Assembly: GCA_050179685.1 (NCBI GenBank)
Contig: JBFXEW010000023.1
Location: 22,629-86,628, forward strand
DNA length: 64,000 nucleotides
Reading direction: 5' to 3'
Origin: GWE2-40-63 sp050179685
GTDB lineage: Bacteria; Bacteroidota; Bacteroidia; Bacteroidales; SZUA-534
Part shown: positions 9,258-18,181 of the stretch, piece after piece
How positions within the stretch are numbered: position 1 is the stretch's first letter
How the letters are laid out: each line of letters starts with the position of its first letter
The notes under the pieces: model-generated
The model's input: the letters and a program-made list of their open reading frames with translations, nothing else
The model's database searches: none
Told to the model about the DNA's origin: nothing
Made by a program: the position numbers and the translations under genes

Positions 9258-10082
9258 ATGAGCTACATCGATAAACTTTTTAAGCTGAACGGCAGGGTTG
9301 CCGTTATTACCGGTGGCGGAGGCGTATTGGCTGCTACCATTGGGAAAGGCCTTTCGTTGGCTGGGATGAAACTGGTTTTTCTCGACATTAACGAAAAAGC
9401 AGCTCGCGATGCCGCTGAAACCATTAAAAAACTGGGCGGCGAGGCGTTGGGACTGAAAACCAATGTATTGGATATTGAAGCCCTGGAGGCCAGTCGCAAG
9501 CTGATTCTGAATCAATACGGCACCATCGACCTCTTGCTGAATGCTGCCGGAGGAAACATGCCCGGCGCCACCATCAGCCCCGATGCTACGGTTTTCGACC
9601 TTAAAATTGATGATCTGGATAAGGTAAGCGATTTGAATTTTAAAGGTACAGTCTTGCCTTCGATGGTATTCGGAAAAGTAATGGCCGATAAGGGTTCGGG
9701 AAACATCATAAACATTTCGTCGATGGCTGCGTTCCAATCCATAACACGGGTAATTGGTTACTCAGCGGCAAAAGCAGCAGTATCGAACCTTACCATGTGG
9801 ATGGCTATGGAACTGGCTATGAAATTTGGCGACAAACTCCGGGTAAATGCCATTGCACCGGGTTTCTTTATCGGAAACCAGAATCGCGACTTATTGATTA
9901 ACAACGATGGTACTTACACCGAACGGGGACAAAAGGTTATTGCCAACACGCCCATGGGACGCTTTGGCGATGCCGAAGAATTGGTTGGTGCCGTTTTATA
10001 TCTGGCCAGCGATGCCGCCTCGTTTGTTACCGGAGTTGTATTGCCCATTGATGGCGGATTCAGCACCTTTAGCGGGGTATAA
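9258..10082 (+). CDS. uxuB: SDR-type fructuronate reductase (D-mannonate oxidoreductase)
   Basis: A 274-residue short-chain dehydrogenase. The Rossmann cofactor loop is VAVITGGGGVLAATIG near residue 20; the structural NAAGG motif is at about 95; the catalytic Ser lies in NISSMAAF and the Tyr/Lys pair in GYSAAKAAV. The stretches AAGGNMPGATI and IAPGFFIGNQNRDLL are features I associate with the SDR version of UxuB, which reduces D-fructuronate to D-mannonate with NAD(P)H in the cytoplasm. The mannonate dehydratase two genes downstream makes this assignment coherent. The symbol is given on function; this is not the classical long-chain UxuB of E. coli. Start ATG 9258 follows a purine-rich stretch. 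Confidence 0.82.
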   Translation: MSYIDKLFKLNGRVAVITGGGGVLAATIGKGLSLAGMKLVFLDINEKAARDAAETIKKLGGEALGLKTNVLDIEALEASRKLILNQYGTIDLLLNAAGGNMPGATISPDATVFDLKIDDLDKVSDLNFKGTVLPSMVFGKVMADKGSGNIINISSMAAFQSITRVIGYSAAKAAVSNLTMWMAMELAMKFGDKLRVNAIAPGFFIGNQNRDLLINNDGTYTERGQKVIANTPMGRFGDAEELVGAVLYLASDAASFVTGVVLPIDGGFSTFSGV

Positions 10083-10234
10083 TGCTCAAGTGCACAGCGG
10101 AACGTACCGGGTAAGGATTACAATCTTACACAGAGTATGTACGATTAACGCTTAGTTTGCTGTTATTTTTCGTTTAAAGCAGACTGCACTAAATGAGCTG
10201 ATTTTTTGAGCACACCCGGAGATCACCGAGAGAA

Positions 10235-10253
10235 AAAATCGCTTTGCGATTTT
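10235..10253. other. Short intergenic hairpin
   Basis: AAAATCGC, loop TTT, GCGATTTT: a perfect 8-bp stem in the 250-base gap between the SDR and aldo/keto reductase genes. It is AT-rich and not followed by a clear T-run, so it is more likely an RNA processing or attenuation structure than a full terminator. Nothing else is recognisable in the gap. Confidence 0.4.
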
Positions 10254-10332
10254 AAACTCCGAGTACGCTGGGTAAAAAACTTTTTTAGACTGTCATTTAA
10301 TTGAAACGTAACAAAACATAAAAATAGTTGCT

Positions 10333-11319
10333 ATGAAAAAACGAAAATTAGGAAATCAGGGCTTCGACGTATCGGAAGTTGGGCTCGGTTGTTGGCAACT
10401 GGGTGGCGACTGGGGCGATGACATTTCGCAGGAAAAAGGTTTTGAAATACTACAGGCTGCTGTTGATTCAGGCGTTACTTTTTTCGATACAGCCGATGTT
10501 TACGGTGGAGGCAAAAGCGAAGCCACACTGGGAGCTTTTTTTAAGAACTGCAAAACGCCCGTTCGTATGGCTACCAAATTTGGCCGTGGTGCCAATGCCT
10601 ATCCCGACAAATACACGAAAGAAGTTTTGCGTTCTTCCGTACAGTGGTCTATGGAACGCTTAGGTGTCGATGCCCTTGATCTGGTTCAACTGCATTGCAT
10701 TCCTACCGAAGAATTACGCAAAGGCCACGTATTCGACTGGCTGCGCGATTTACAAAGTGAAGGACTGATAAAACATTTTGGAGCCAGCGTTGAAACCGTG
10801 GAAGAAGGATTGATATGTCTTGAACAGGAAGGTTTGCTTTCCTTACAGGGAATCTTTAATATTTTTCGTCAGAAACTGGTGAATGAACTATTGCCCCTGG
10901 CCATGGAAAAAGGTGTCGGAATTATTGTTCGGCTGCCCCTGGCCAGCGGATTGCTTACCGGAAAATTTACCAACCAAACGCAATTTACCGAAACCGATCA
11001 TCGGAATTACAATCGTAACGGTGAAGCTTTTAATGTGGGTGAAACTTTTGCCGGACTACCCTATGAAAAAGGACTCGAACTGGTCGATCAACTTAAGGAC
11101 ACTTACCTGCCCGCATCGATGAAACTTTCTGAATTTTCCTTACGCTGGATTCTCGATCATCCTGCGGTAAGCACGATTATTCCGGGGGCAAGTTCTCCTA
11201 TCCAGGCACAAACCAATGCCGCTATCAGTGAACTAAATCCCCTGGATAAGGTTCTTCACGAGCAATTAAAAACCTTTTACAGCCAAAAGGTACATCAGCA
11301 CATTCGTGGAGCTTATTAA
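10333..11319 (+). CDS. Aldo/keto reductase
   Basis: A 328-residue NADPH-dependent aldo/keto reductase with a (beta/alpha)8 barrel. The catalytic tetrad can be read: Asp and Tyr in FFDTADVYGGGKSE, Lys in RMATKFGRG, His in DLVQLHCIP. The C-terminal cofactor segment STIIPGASSPIQAQTNA is also typical. There is no signal peptide, so it is cytoplasmic. It lies between the fructuronate reductase and mannonate dehydratase genes, suggesting it acts on a uronic acid or sugar derived from xylan, for example an aldehyde or keto intermediate or the methylated uronate. The substrate cannot be deduced from sequence, and the family also includes general detoxification enzymes. Confidence 0.85.
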   Translation: MKKRKLGNQGFDVSEVGLGCWQLGGDWGDDISQEKGFEILQAAVDSGVTFFDTADVYGGGKSEATLGAFFKNCKTPVRMATKFGRGANAYPDKYTKEVLRSSVQWSMERLGVDALDLVQLHCIPTEELRKGHVFDWLRDLQSEGLIKHFGASVETVEEGLICLEQEGLLSLQGIFNIFRQKLVNELLPLAMEKGVGIIVRLPLASGLLTGKFTNQTQFTETDHRNYNRNGEAFNVGETFAGLPYEKGLELVDQLKDTYLPASMKLSEFSLRWILDHPAVSTIIPGASSPIQAQTNAAISELNPLDKVLHEQLKTFYSQKVHQHIRGAY

Positions 11320-11377
11320 AACAATACATAATAATTTAAAGCATCTGCTAACTAAAAAAAGTAAATTAATTAAAACC

Positions 11378-12583
11378 ATGCAAAACGCTAATAAACCCGG
11401 TTTTGAACATACCTGGCGTTGGTTTGGACCCAACGATCGCATAACGCTCGAACAAATCAGACAAACCGGTGCTACGGGAATTGTAACAGCCCTTCATCAG
11501 GTTCCCGTTGGCGATGTCTGGACCCCGGAAGCCATACAGGAAAGGAAAGCCCTGATTGAAAAGCATGGCATGACCTGGTCGGTGGTTGAAAGTGTTCCGG
11601 TGAGTGAAGCTATTAAAAAGCAAAAAGGCAATTACAAGGAACATATCGGGAACTATAAACAAACGTTGAGCAATTTGGCGCAATGTGGCATTTATACGGT
11701 ATGTTACAATTTTATGTCTGTACTCGACTGGTCGCGAACCAATCTGAACTACACGTACAACGATGGTTCGCAGAGCCTTAAATACGAATATCCGGTTTTT
11801 GCAGCTTTTGATTTGTTTATACTCCAACGTAAAAATGCTGCCGAAGACTATAGTCAGGAAGTAATTAACCAGGCGACCCGTTATTTTGCATCGCTGAACG
11901 AAGCACAAAAAGCCGACTTACAACATACGATACTGCTGGGTTTACCCGGTTCGCTCGAAGCTTATACCCTGGAAGCTTTTCAGGCTGCTCTTGAGGAGTA
12001 CCGGCTTATTGACAAAGCCAAACTCAGGGAACATCTCATTTATTTTTTACGCGAAATTACTCCGGTAGCTGAACACGAAGGGGTTAAACTGGCCATTCAT
12101 CCCGACGATCCTCCATGGGCGCAGCTTGGACTACCACGAATAGTTACGGGTTACGACGATTTAAAATATATTTTAAACGAAGTAAACAGTCCGGCCAATG
12201 GCATCACGCTTTGTACCGGTTCGCTGGGAGCGGGTTACGACAACGATTTGGTAAAAATGGCCCATGAGTTTGCCGACCGCATTCATTTTGCCCATTTGCG
12301 AAACGTTACCCGTGATGCCGGTCGCAACTTTATGGAAAACAACCTGTTCGATGGCGATGTCGATATACTGAATGTAGCATCCTTACTTATAAAAGAAAGC
12401 ATCCGTCGGAAAAGCGAAGAGCGCAGTGACTATAAAATCCCTGTTCGTCCCGATCACGGCTTTCAAATGCTTGGCGATATTGGCCTCGACAACTATCCGG
12501 GCTATGGACTGTATGGCCGTATGAAAAGCCTGGCCGAAATACGCGGTATGGAGTTGGGATTGCTGGCTTATTTTAATAAATAA
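11378..12583 (+). CDS. uxuA: Mannonate dehydratase UxuA
   Basis: Dehydrates D-mannonate to 2-keto-3-deoxy-D-gluconate in the cytoplasm; metal-dependent TIM barrel of the xylose-isomerase-like superfamily. From ATG 11378 the protein is 401 residues, close to E. coli UxuA. The N-terminus HTWRWFGPNDRITLEQIRQ, the metal/substrate motifs LAIHPDDPPW and GITLCTGSLGAGYDND, HFAHLRNV and PVRPDHGFQMLGD are diagnostic. A longer frame begins at 11306 inside the end of the aldo/keto reductase gene, but its first 24 residues are lysine-rich and not part of the family. A strong terminator follows about 100 bases downstream, closing the lacI-GH67-uxuB-AKR-uxuA unit. Confidence 0.96.
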   Translation: MQNANKPGFEHTWRWFGPNDRITLEQIRQTGATGIVTALHQVPVGDVWTPEAIQERKALIEKHGMTWSVVESVPVSEAIKKQKGNYKEHIGNYKQTLSNLAQCGIYTVCYNFMSVLDWSRTNLNYTYNDGSQSLKYEYPVFAAFDLFILQRKNAAEDYSQEVINQATRYFASLNEAQKADLQHTILLGLPGSLEAYTLEAFQAALEEYRLIDKAKLREHLIYFLREITPVAEHEGVKLAIHPDDPPWAQLGLPRIVTGYDDLKYILNEVNSPANGITLCTGSLGAGYDNDLVKMAHEFADRIHFAHLRNVTRDAGRNFMENNLFDGDVDILNVASLLIKESIRRKSEERSDYKIPVRPDHGFQMLGDIGLDNYPGYGLYGRMKSLAEIRGMELGLLAYFNK

Positions 12584-12686
12584 GACTTACCTCGCAGCAG
12601 TGTTGCCCGGGTATCAATGTAGAAACGTTTATTTTTTCGATGTAAGTATCGGAGCAAACACATGTAAACTTTCGCCGTCAAGAGAT

Positions 12687-12727
12687 AAAGGTTAGTCCAA
12701 AGGTTTTCTTTTGGACTAACCTTTTTT
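12687..12727 (+). terminator. Rho-independent terminator after uxuA
   Basis: Perfect 15-bp stem (12687-12701 with 12710-12724; core GGTTAGTCCAAA), 8-base loop, then T-run to 12727. It is the clearest transcript end in the xylan locus and separates the uronate unit from the SusCD unit. Confidence 0.88.
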
Positions 12728-13031
12728 AGTTTTAATACACCTATCCTTCTTAATGCATCAAAGCAACTAAACCCGAACAGCAAAAACCAACCAAACACCA
12801 GTTTTCTACTACAACTCAATACGGAACGAGGTCGAATCCTTACACTTTTACCCTGTTTTAATTGTAATACAATACCCAATTAAACTACAATTGGCACAAA
12901 AAAGAGCCTTATTGCGTAAATCCATATCGAAATTGAATAAAAAGTAAGCATTCCATCTATTTATACAATAGACACACTAATAAACGATTACACGAAATAG
13001 TTGAAAATGGAAATAAAATATTTCCACCTCA

Positions 13032-13061
13032 TTTGCAAAAATTTACACCTGTATAAAATTG
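13032..13061 (+). promoter_or_regulatory. Candidate promoter for the susC operon
   Basis: TTTG at 13032-13035 and TAAAATTG at 13054-13061 (one mismatch to TAnnTTTG) are 18 bases apart, near the Bacteroidota spacing. It is about 110 bases before the small ORF and 234 before susC, leaving a long leader. The rest of the 12728-13031 gap shows nothing recognisable. Confidence 0.35.
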
Positions 13062-13168
13062 TACCTCAAACTTGATTGATTTGTCGTCCTCAAAAAAGAA
13101 ACAAGTTTGTAAATTTAAGTACCATTAAAAAAGGTGTTTTATGTTTCAACAAAACCAATTACCAGAAT

Positions 13169-13273
13169 ATGAAGAAATCGGGTTTAACTTCAGTTACCTG
13201 GAGAGAAATTTCCATGGCAGTAATAATATCACTGGCCATTATACTGATATTAATTATTACAAAAGTTATATAA
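13169..13273 (+). CDS. Possible 34-residue single-helix membrane peptide upstream of susC
   Basis: ATG 13169 opens a frame reading MKKSGLTSVTWREIS, then one strongly hydrophobic segment (about residues 16-33, rich in Ile/Leu/Val) and stop, 21 bases before susC. A basic N-terminus followed by a single transmembrane segment is a plausible small membrane protein or leader peptide. A longer in-frame start at 13076 exists but adds a segment without features. I do not recognise a family. It could be chance in an AT-rich leader; position and composition make it worth recording. Confidence 0.4.
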   Translation: MKKSGLTSVTWREISMAVIISLAIILILIITKVI

Positions 13274-13294
13274 TCATTTAACAGACTCCTCACT

Positions 13295-16200
13295 ATGAAA
13301 AGATTTTTACTTGTCGTATTTATTGCATTCACCGGAATGGTAACCCAGGCTCAATTAAAAGTGAATGGTGTTATTACATCTGGTGAAGATAAGCAACCCT
13401 TACCAGGTGCAAACGTTATCATTAAAGGAACCACTACCGGAACCATAGCCGATTTTGATGGGCGTTACAGCCTTGATGTTCCCTCGGCCGATGCCGTGCT
13501 TGTTTTTTCCTTTATAGGTTATACAAACCAGGAAGTGCCGGTCAACGGTCGTTCTCAAATTAATGTAGAGATGATTTCCGATGTAGTTTCGCTCGATGCT
13601 GTTGTAGTGGTAGGTTATGGTACACAGCGAAAAGCAGATTTAACTTCTGCCATTTCAACATTAAAACCTCAGGAAGTGCTTAAAATGCCCGGTGGTGTAA
13701 GCGAGGCGTTGCAAGGTGCTATTCCAGGTGTAAACGTATCAGCCGGCAAAATTCGCATCCGCGGGGTAAGTACGATTACCGGAAATTCAGATCCTTTATG
13801 GGTTGTCGATGGACTAATTGGAGGTTCAGTTCCCGATGAAAACGAAATTGAATCCATCCAGGTATTAAAAGATGCTGCCTCATCAGCTATCTATGGTATT
13901 CGGGGTGCCAATGGAGTTATAATTGTTACTACCAAAAAAGGTAAAAAAGGGGAACCAACAATTAATTACAACGGCTATTCAGGTACAGGAACTCCCTGGA
14001 ATAAACTCGAAATGCTTGATGCTTACGATTACGGTGTTTACGTTCATGAACTTTTTTATAATTACTATGGAGACGGTTACTTAAGCAACGTTCCTGAGAA
14101 TGATTTGGAACCTTCACAACCCATAGCTAATACCGACTGGCAGGATGAGTTTTTCCAACGCAGTTTTTATCAAAAGCACAACGTTTCCATTAGCGGTGGA
14201 ACCGATAATATGAGTTTCAGGACAGGTATCAATTACAGTGGAAACCGTAATTCTATAGTAAAAAGCGGTAGTGAGAGCAAAGGCATTTATTCCAATGTAA
14301 ATTTTGAAAAAGGCTGGTTTACCCTGGGACAGAACCTAAACGTTTCGATGTACGACACATGGAATGGAGATGGCAACTTTTTTGATATGTTGCGGCAACC
14401 ATCGAATATTCCGGTATACAGCGATACAACCGAGCACGGCTTTTATATTACCGGAACCAGTGCCGACGGTAACGACATGGTAAACCAGGTAGCCCGTAAT
14501 TACCTGGTTAAAAACAGAAATTCGAACCTGAATATTAAGGGGAATCTTTTTACTGAAGTAAACCTGTTTAAATTAGTTAAATACAAATTTAATCTGGGTT
14601 TTGATATTTACCGGCAACATACCGAAAAAGACCGGCCAGCTTATGAACTGGGAAAGGAAAAATACGATGTAGACTATTATAAAGAAGGTACAACCCGAAC
14701 GGATCGTTATGTTTACGACCATACCTTATCATTCGACCAAACCTATGGGCAACATCATGTTACAGCCATGGCAGGCGTATCAACAGAGGTAGCTAAATCG
14801 CGTTCCTTTGGAGCTGAAGGTGAAAAAGATATTCCTTCCATTTTAAGAGTGCTCGATCAATACCAGGCAAATCCGGGTATTTATGGAAGTGCCTACGAAG
14901 ATGCCATGTTCTCAATACTGGGACGGGCCACCTATTCTTTTAAAGGGAAATACCTGCTTACTGCAAACATTCGTCGCGACGCCTCCTCAAACTTTTCAAA
15001 AAACAAACGCTGGGGAACTTTCCCATCGGTATCGGCCGGATGGCGTATAAGCGACGAGGCATTTTTCAGAGATGCCCTGCCCTGGGTCGATAACTTTAAA
15101 TTGCGTGCTACCTGGGGATACATTGGAAACCAATCTGTGGTTGATAGATATACCTATCAATCGGCGGTAAGTTCAGCCAATTTGTACTATACTTTTGGAC
15201 CTGAACAAAATAGTGACGACAGCAATGCTCCTGCCCCATTAGTTCTTTCATTTGCCAACCCCGATTTGGGTTGGGAAACCACCCGCGATGCAGGAGTTGG
15301 ATTCGACTTGGATATGTTCCGGAGTAAAATCAATATGGTCTTCGATTTTTATAACCGTCAAACTACCGATGTAATTTTGGCTCAGCAATTACCATTATCT
15401 TCAGGTACCCGAAATGAGATAAATGTGAATGCCGGTGAAATACGTAACTGGGGTATTGAATATGCAATTACTTATCGCGATCAAGCAGGCGATTTTAATT
15501 GGTCGGTTTCTCCAAACATTGCGATTAACAGAAATAATGTTTACGATGTGGGTGATTTTGTATTTCAGGGTGGTGAAACGGATAACGGATTTGTAACCTC
15601 TACCTTTACCGGCACAACTGTAGGTGAGTTTTATGGATACAAAACCGGAGGTTTATTTAAAACTCAGGACGATATAAATAATTATACCTATACCGATGTA
15701 AATGGTAATGTAAGACTTATACAACCCAATGCCAAACCCGGTGATATTAAATTCCTCGATTTAAATAACAATGGAAATATCGACGAAGGTGATAAAACAT
15801 CTATTGGCTCTCCCATACCCACCATGTCAATAGGATTAAATATGACCTTTGACTGGAAAGGATTCGACTTTTCAATGATGTGGCAGGGCGATTTTGGAAA
15901 CGATATTTACAATAACGGAAAAACGCTGATTGCTCATGGTATTTCGCCGGTAAACCAACAGGATATCATGCTCGATCGCTTTCGTGCCCAGGACATTACC
16001 TTAACCACACCTTCAGGCGAGCAAATCTTTCTGGCTGCAAATACGAACACCGATGTTCCCCGGGCAGTATTTGGCGATCCTAATGGAAATATGAACAAAG
16101 CCTCAGATTATTTTATCGAAGATGGCTCGTATTTTCGTCTCAAGCGAATCACTTTAGGATACACCCTTCCAGAAAATTTAATGAATCAGGCAAAAATTCA

Positions 16201-16396
16201 AAATCTGCGCTTTTATATTGGAGCAAAGAATCTAATAACCTTTACCAACTACTCTTTATTCGATCCTGAAGTAAGAGGAATGGAATACGAAGCAGGAGGA
16301 GCACAAATTAATCGGGGTATCGATTTCCAGCGTGCCTGGGGAAGTACCAATGCCGTTTTACGTGAATTCTTTGTGGGAGTGCAATTAACATTTTAA
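13295..16396 (+). CDS. SusC/RagA-type TonB-dependent outer-membrane transporter
   Basis: A 1033-residue TonB-linked porin that imports oligosaccharides across the outer membrane with its SusD partner. Signal peptide (1-19, ending TQAQ); carboxypeptidase-regulatory-like domain (about 22-108: GVITSGEDKQPLPGANVIIKG and FSFIGYTNQEV); the SusC signature DAVVVVGYGTQRKADLTSAI before the plug (about 115-215: VRIRGVSTITG-type stretch, ending GVIIVTTKKGKKGE); and the long barrel ending in an aromatic strand (FFVGVQLTF). It is followed by susD after 23 bases. Neighbouring xylanases imply that the cargo is (glucurono)xylo-oligosaccharide. Confidence 0.97.
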   Translation: MKRFLLVVFIAFTGMVTQAQLKVNGVITSGEDKQPLPGANVIIKGTTTGTIADFDGRYSLDVPSADAVLVFSFIGYTNQEVPVNGRSQINVEMISDVVSLDAVVVVGYGTQRKADLTSAISTLKPQEVLKMPGGVSEALQGAIPGVNVSAGKIRIRGVSTITGNSDPLWVVDGLIGGSVPDENEIESIQVLKDAASSAIYGIRGANGVIIVTTKKGKKGEPTINYNGYSGTGTPWNKLEMLDAYDYGVYVHELFYNYYGDGYLSNVPENDLEPSQPIANTDWQDEFFQRSFYQKHNVSISGGTDNMSFRTGINYSGNRNSIVKSGSESKGIYSNVNFEKGWFTLGQNLNVSMYDTWNGDGNFFDMLRQPSNIPVYSDTTEHGFYITGTSADGNDMVNQVARNYLVKNRNSNLNIKGNLFTEVNLFKLVKYKFNLGFDIYRQHTEKDRPAYELGKEKYDVDYYKEGTTRTDRYVYDHTLSFDQTYGQHHVTAMAGVSTEVAKSRSFGAEGEKDIPSILRVLDQYQANPGIYGSAYEDAMFSILGRATYSFKGKYLLTANIRRDASSNFSKNKRWGTFPSVSAGWRISDEAFFRDALPWVDNFKLRATWGYIGNQSVVDRYTYQSAVSSANLYYTFGPEQNSDDSNAPAPLVLSFANPDLGWETTRDAGVGFDLDMFRSKINMVFDFYNRQTTDVILAQQLPLSSGTRNEINVNAGEIRNWGIEYAITYRDQAGDFNWSVSPNIAINRNNVYDVGDFVFQGGETDNGFVTSTFTGTTVGEFYGYKTGGLFKTQDDINNYTYTDVNGNVRLIQPNAKPGDIKFLDLNNNGNIDEGDKTSIGSPIPTMSIGLNMTFDWKGFDFSMMWQGDFGNDIYNNGKTLIAHGISPVNQQDIMLDRFRAQDITLTTPSGEQIFLAANTNTDVPRAVFGDPNGNMNKASDYFIEDGSYFRLKRITLGYTLPENLMNQAKIQNLRFYIGAKNLITFTNYSLFDPEVRGMEYEAGGAQINRGIDFQRAWGSTNAVLREFFVGVQLTF

Positions 16397-16419
16397 CCCG
16401 TTTTGAAAACAATCAGATT

Positions 16420-18162
16420 ATGAAAAGACTTATAACACTAATCGTTTTATTATCAGGATTAACTTTTTCGTGTGTACCTGATATGGACCTGGTAGATCCC
16501 AATAAAATTACCACCGAATCATTTTATCAAACAGAAGATGAATTGATTGGGGCAGTTAACGGTGCCTATAATATTCTTCAGCGTAGCGGTGGCTGGGGTC
16601 GCTACATGTTCTATGCCATAAATGGCAAAGGCGATGACTTTACTTTTACTTTTAAAGCATCGGCTGGTATGAAAGAAGTACCGCCCATGTGCAATTATAC
16701 CATAACTGCCGATAATCGCATACCAACCATGGTTTACGAGAATATGTATGTTATGATATATGCGGCCAACCTGGCCATTGAAAAAATTCAGGAAGCAGAC
16801 CAGGTTGAAAATACCGCGCTCAAAAACCGTTTGTTGGGCGAGGCATATTTCCTAAGAGGCCTGGCTTACTTCTATCTTACCATGAATTTTGGCGATGAAA
16901 TCCCCTACCGCGATCAAACTCCGCAGAGTGAAGATGACTACTTTTTGGGACCTTTGGAAAAAGGGAAAATGTTTGATTACATTGTTGCCAATTTTAAACT
17001 GGCTGAAAGTTTATTACCCCAACGCTCGGTGATGTATGCTGATCCAGCAAATGTAGGGCGTGCCACCAAAGGTTCTGCTCAGGCATTTTTAGCGAAGGCA
17101 TACATATATAAACCCATTTTAAAATGGGGTTCTGCCGATAATCAGTCGGATTGGGATGCCGCAAAAATTGTTTTGAAAAGCATCATCGATTCAGCAGAGT
17201 ATGAATTGATGTATAATTATCGGGACAACCATACTGAACAATTCGAGAATAATAAAGAATCGCTTTTTGAAGTACAATTCTACAATAACGAAACAGGTGG
17301 ATTCAATGATGTAGTTAGCGAAGACTACATTGAAGACTGGGGACAAAGTGATCAAAGTACCTGGCGCCAGCAGGAAGTTGGAATGATGGATGCTGGTGGT
17401 GATAATTCAACCTGGTGGAATATGCAACCTACCGTTCATCTGTACAATGAATTTGAGCGCAATGGAACCGATTCCATAATTGACTCACGCTATGCCATGA
17501 GTATGTGGGGTCCCGATGGTGCCCGTTACCAAAAAGTAGCCGGTGGCCGTTGGACAAGTTACACCTCCTGGTTAAGCGGAGCCAATGCAATTCATCAGGG
17601 CGAATGGTTTGGAACCCGTAAATACTGTGGCGATGTAGCAACTACCGATTGGGAAACAGGAATTAACGACAGGTTAATACGTTATTCAGACATTTTGCTT
17701 ATGTATGCCGAGTGTCTGCTCGAAACCAGCGATCCGATAGGAGCTGCTACCTATATTAATATGGTTCGCGCACGTAGTAACCATAACCTGAATATTACAG
17801 AAGATGGTGCTGATTCCCGAATGTTATATGCCGTTCAGGAAGGGATTTTACCTACCGTTGAAGACTTAATTGCTGCAGCACCAACCATCAACGGAGTAGT
17901 TATAAACAACCTTCATCGTGCCTTGCGACACGAACGTGCAGTAGAACTTTTTGCCGAGGGCTGGAGGTTTTTCGACCTGCTTCGTTGGAGTGTCACGCCA
18001 AGCCATCAGGGTGATAATGTTCTCGAGCCCCTGCGTAATAAAGAACTTGATTCTGAAGGAAACTTATTATATGGCTATTCCGATAACAAAAACGAATTTA
18101 TGCCAATTCCGGCTACAGAATTAGCAATCAATAATAAGATGAGAGGCAATATTGCTAACTAA
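16420..18162 (+). CDS. SusD/RagB-type nutrient-binding outer-membrane lipoprotein
   Basis: A 580-residue surface glycan-binding lipoprotein that caps the SusC pore. The signal peptide ends in a lipobox (LTFSC, Cys near residue 18). The SusD fold is visible from the N-terminal DPNKITTESFYQTEDE region, TPR-like helices (LLGEAYFLRGLAYFYL, GSAQAFLAKAYIYK), the DRLIRYSDILLMYAE motif, and C-terminal RHERAVELFAEGWRFFDLLRW with FMPIPATEL. All are standard family features. It directly follows susC and slightly precedes the GH10 gene. No SusE/SusF-like gene follows; a T9SS-exported binding protein occupies that place instead. Confidence 0.97.
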   Translation: MKRLITLIVLLSGLTFSCVPDMDLVDPNKITTESFYQTEDELIGAVNGAYNILQRSGGWGRYMFYAINGKGDDFTFTFKASAGMKEVPPMCNYTITADNRIPTMVYENMYVMIYAANLAIEKIQEADQVENTALKNRLLGEAYFLRGLAYFYLTMNFGDEIPYRDQTPQSEDDYFLGPLEKGKMFDYIVANFKLAESLLPQRSVMYADPANVGRATKGSAQAFLAKAYIYKPILKWGSADNQSDWDAAKIVLKSIIDSAEYELMYNYRDNHTEQFENNKESLFEVQFYNNETGGFNDVVSEDYIEDWGQSDQSTWRQQEVGMMDAGGDNSTWWNMQPTVHLYNEFERNGTDSIIDSRYAMSMWGPDGARYQKVAGGRWTSYTSWLSGANAIHQGEWFGTRKYCGDVATTDWETGINDRLIRYSDILLMYAECLLETSDPIGAATYINMVRARSNHNLNITEDGADSRMLYAVQEGILPTVEDLIAAAPTINGVVINNLHRALRHERAVELFAEGWRFFDLLRWSVTPSHQGDNVLEPLRNKELDSEGNLLYGYSDNKNEFMPIPATELAINNKMRGNIAN

Positions 18163-18181
18163 AAAAGCTAAAAAATTACCA

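Noticed and set aside
10290..10320. TTGAAACGTAACAA before the aldo/keto reductase as a second LacI operator
   Set aside because: Half-site symmetry is poor and the central spacing differs from the good site at 5502.
12568..12879. 103-codon minus-strand ORF after uxuA
   Set aside because: It covers the strong terminator hairpin and overlaps the end of uxuA; no recognisable protein.
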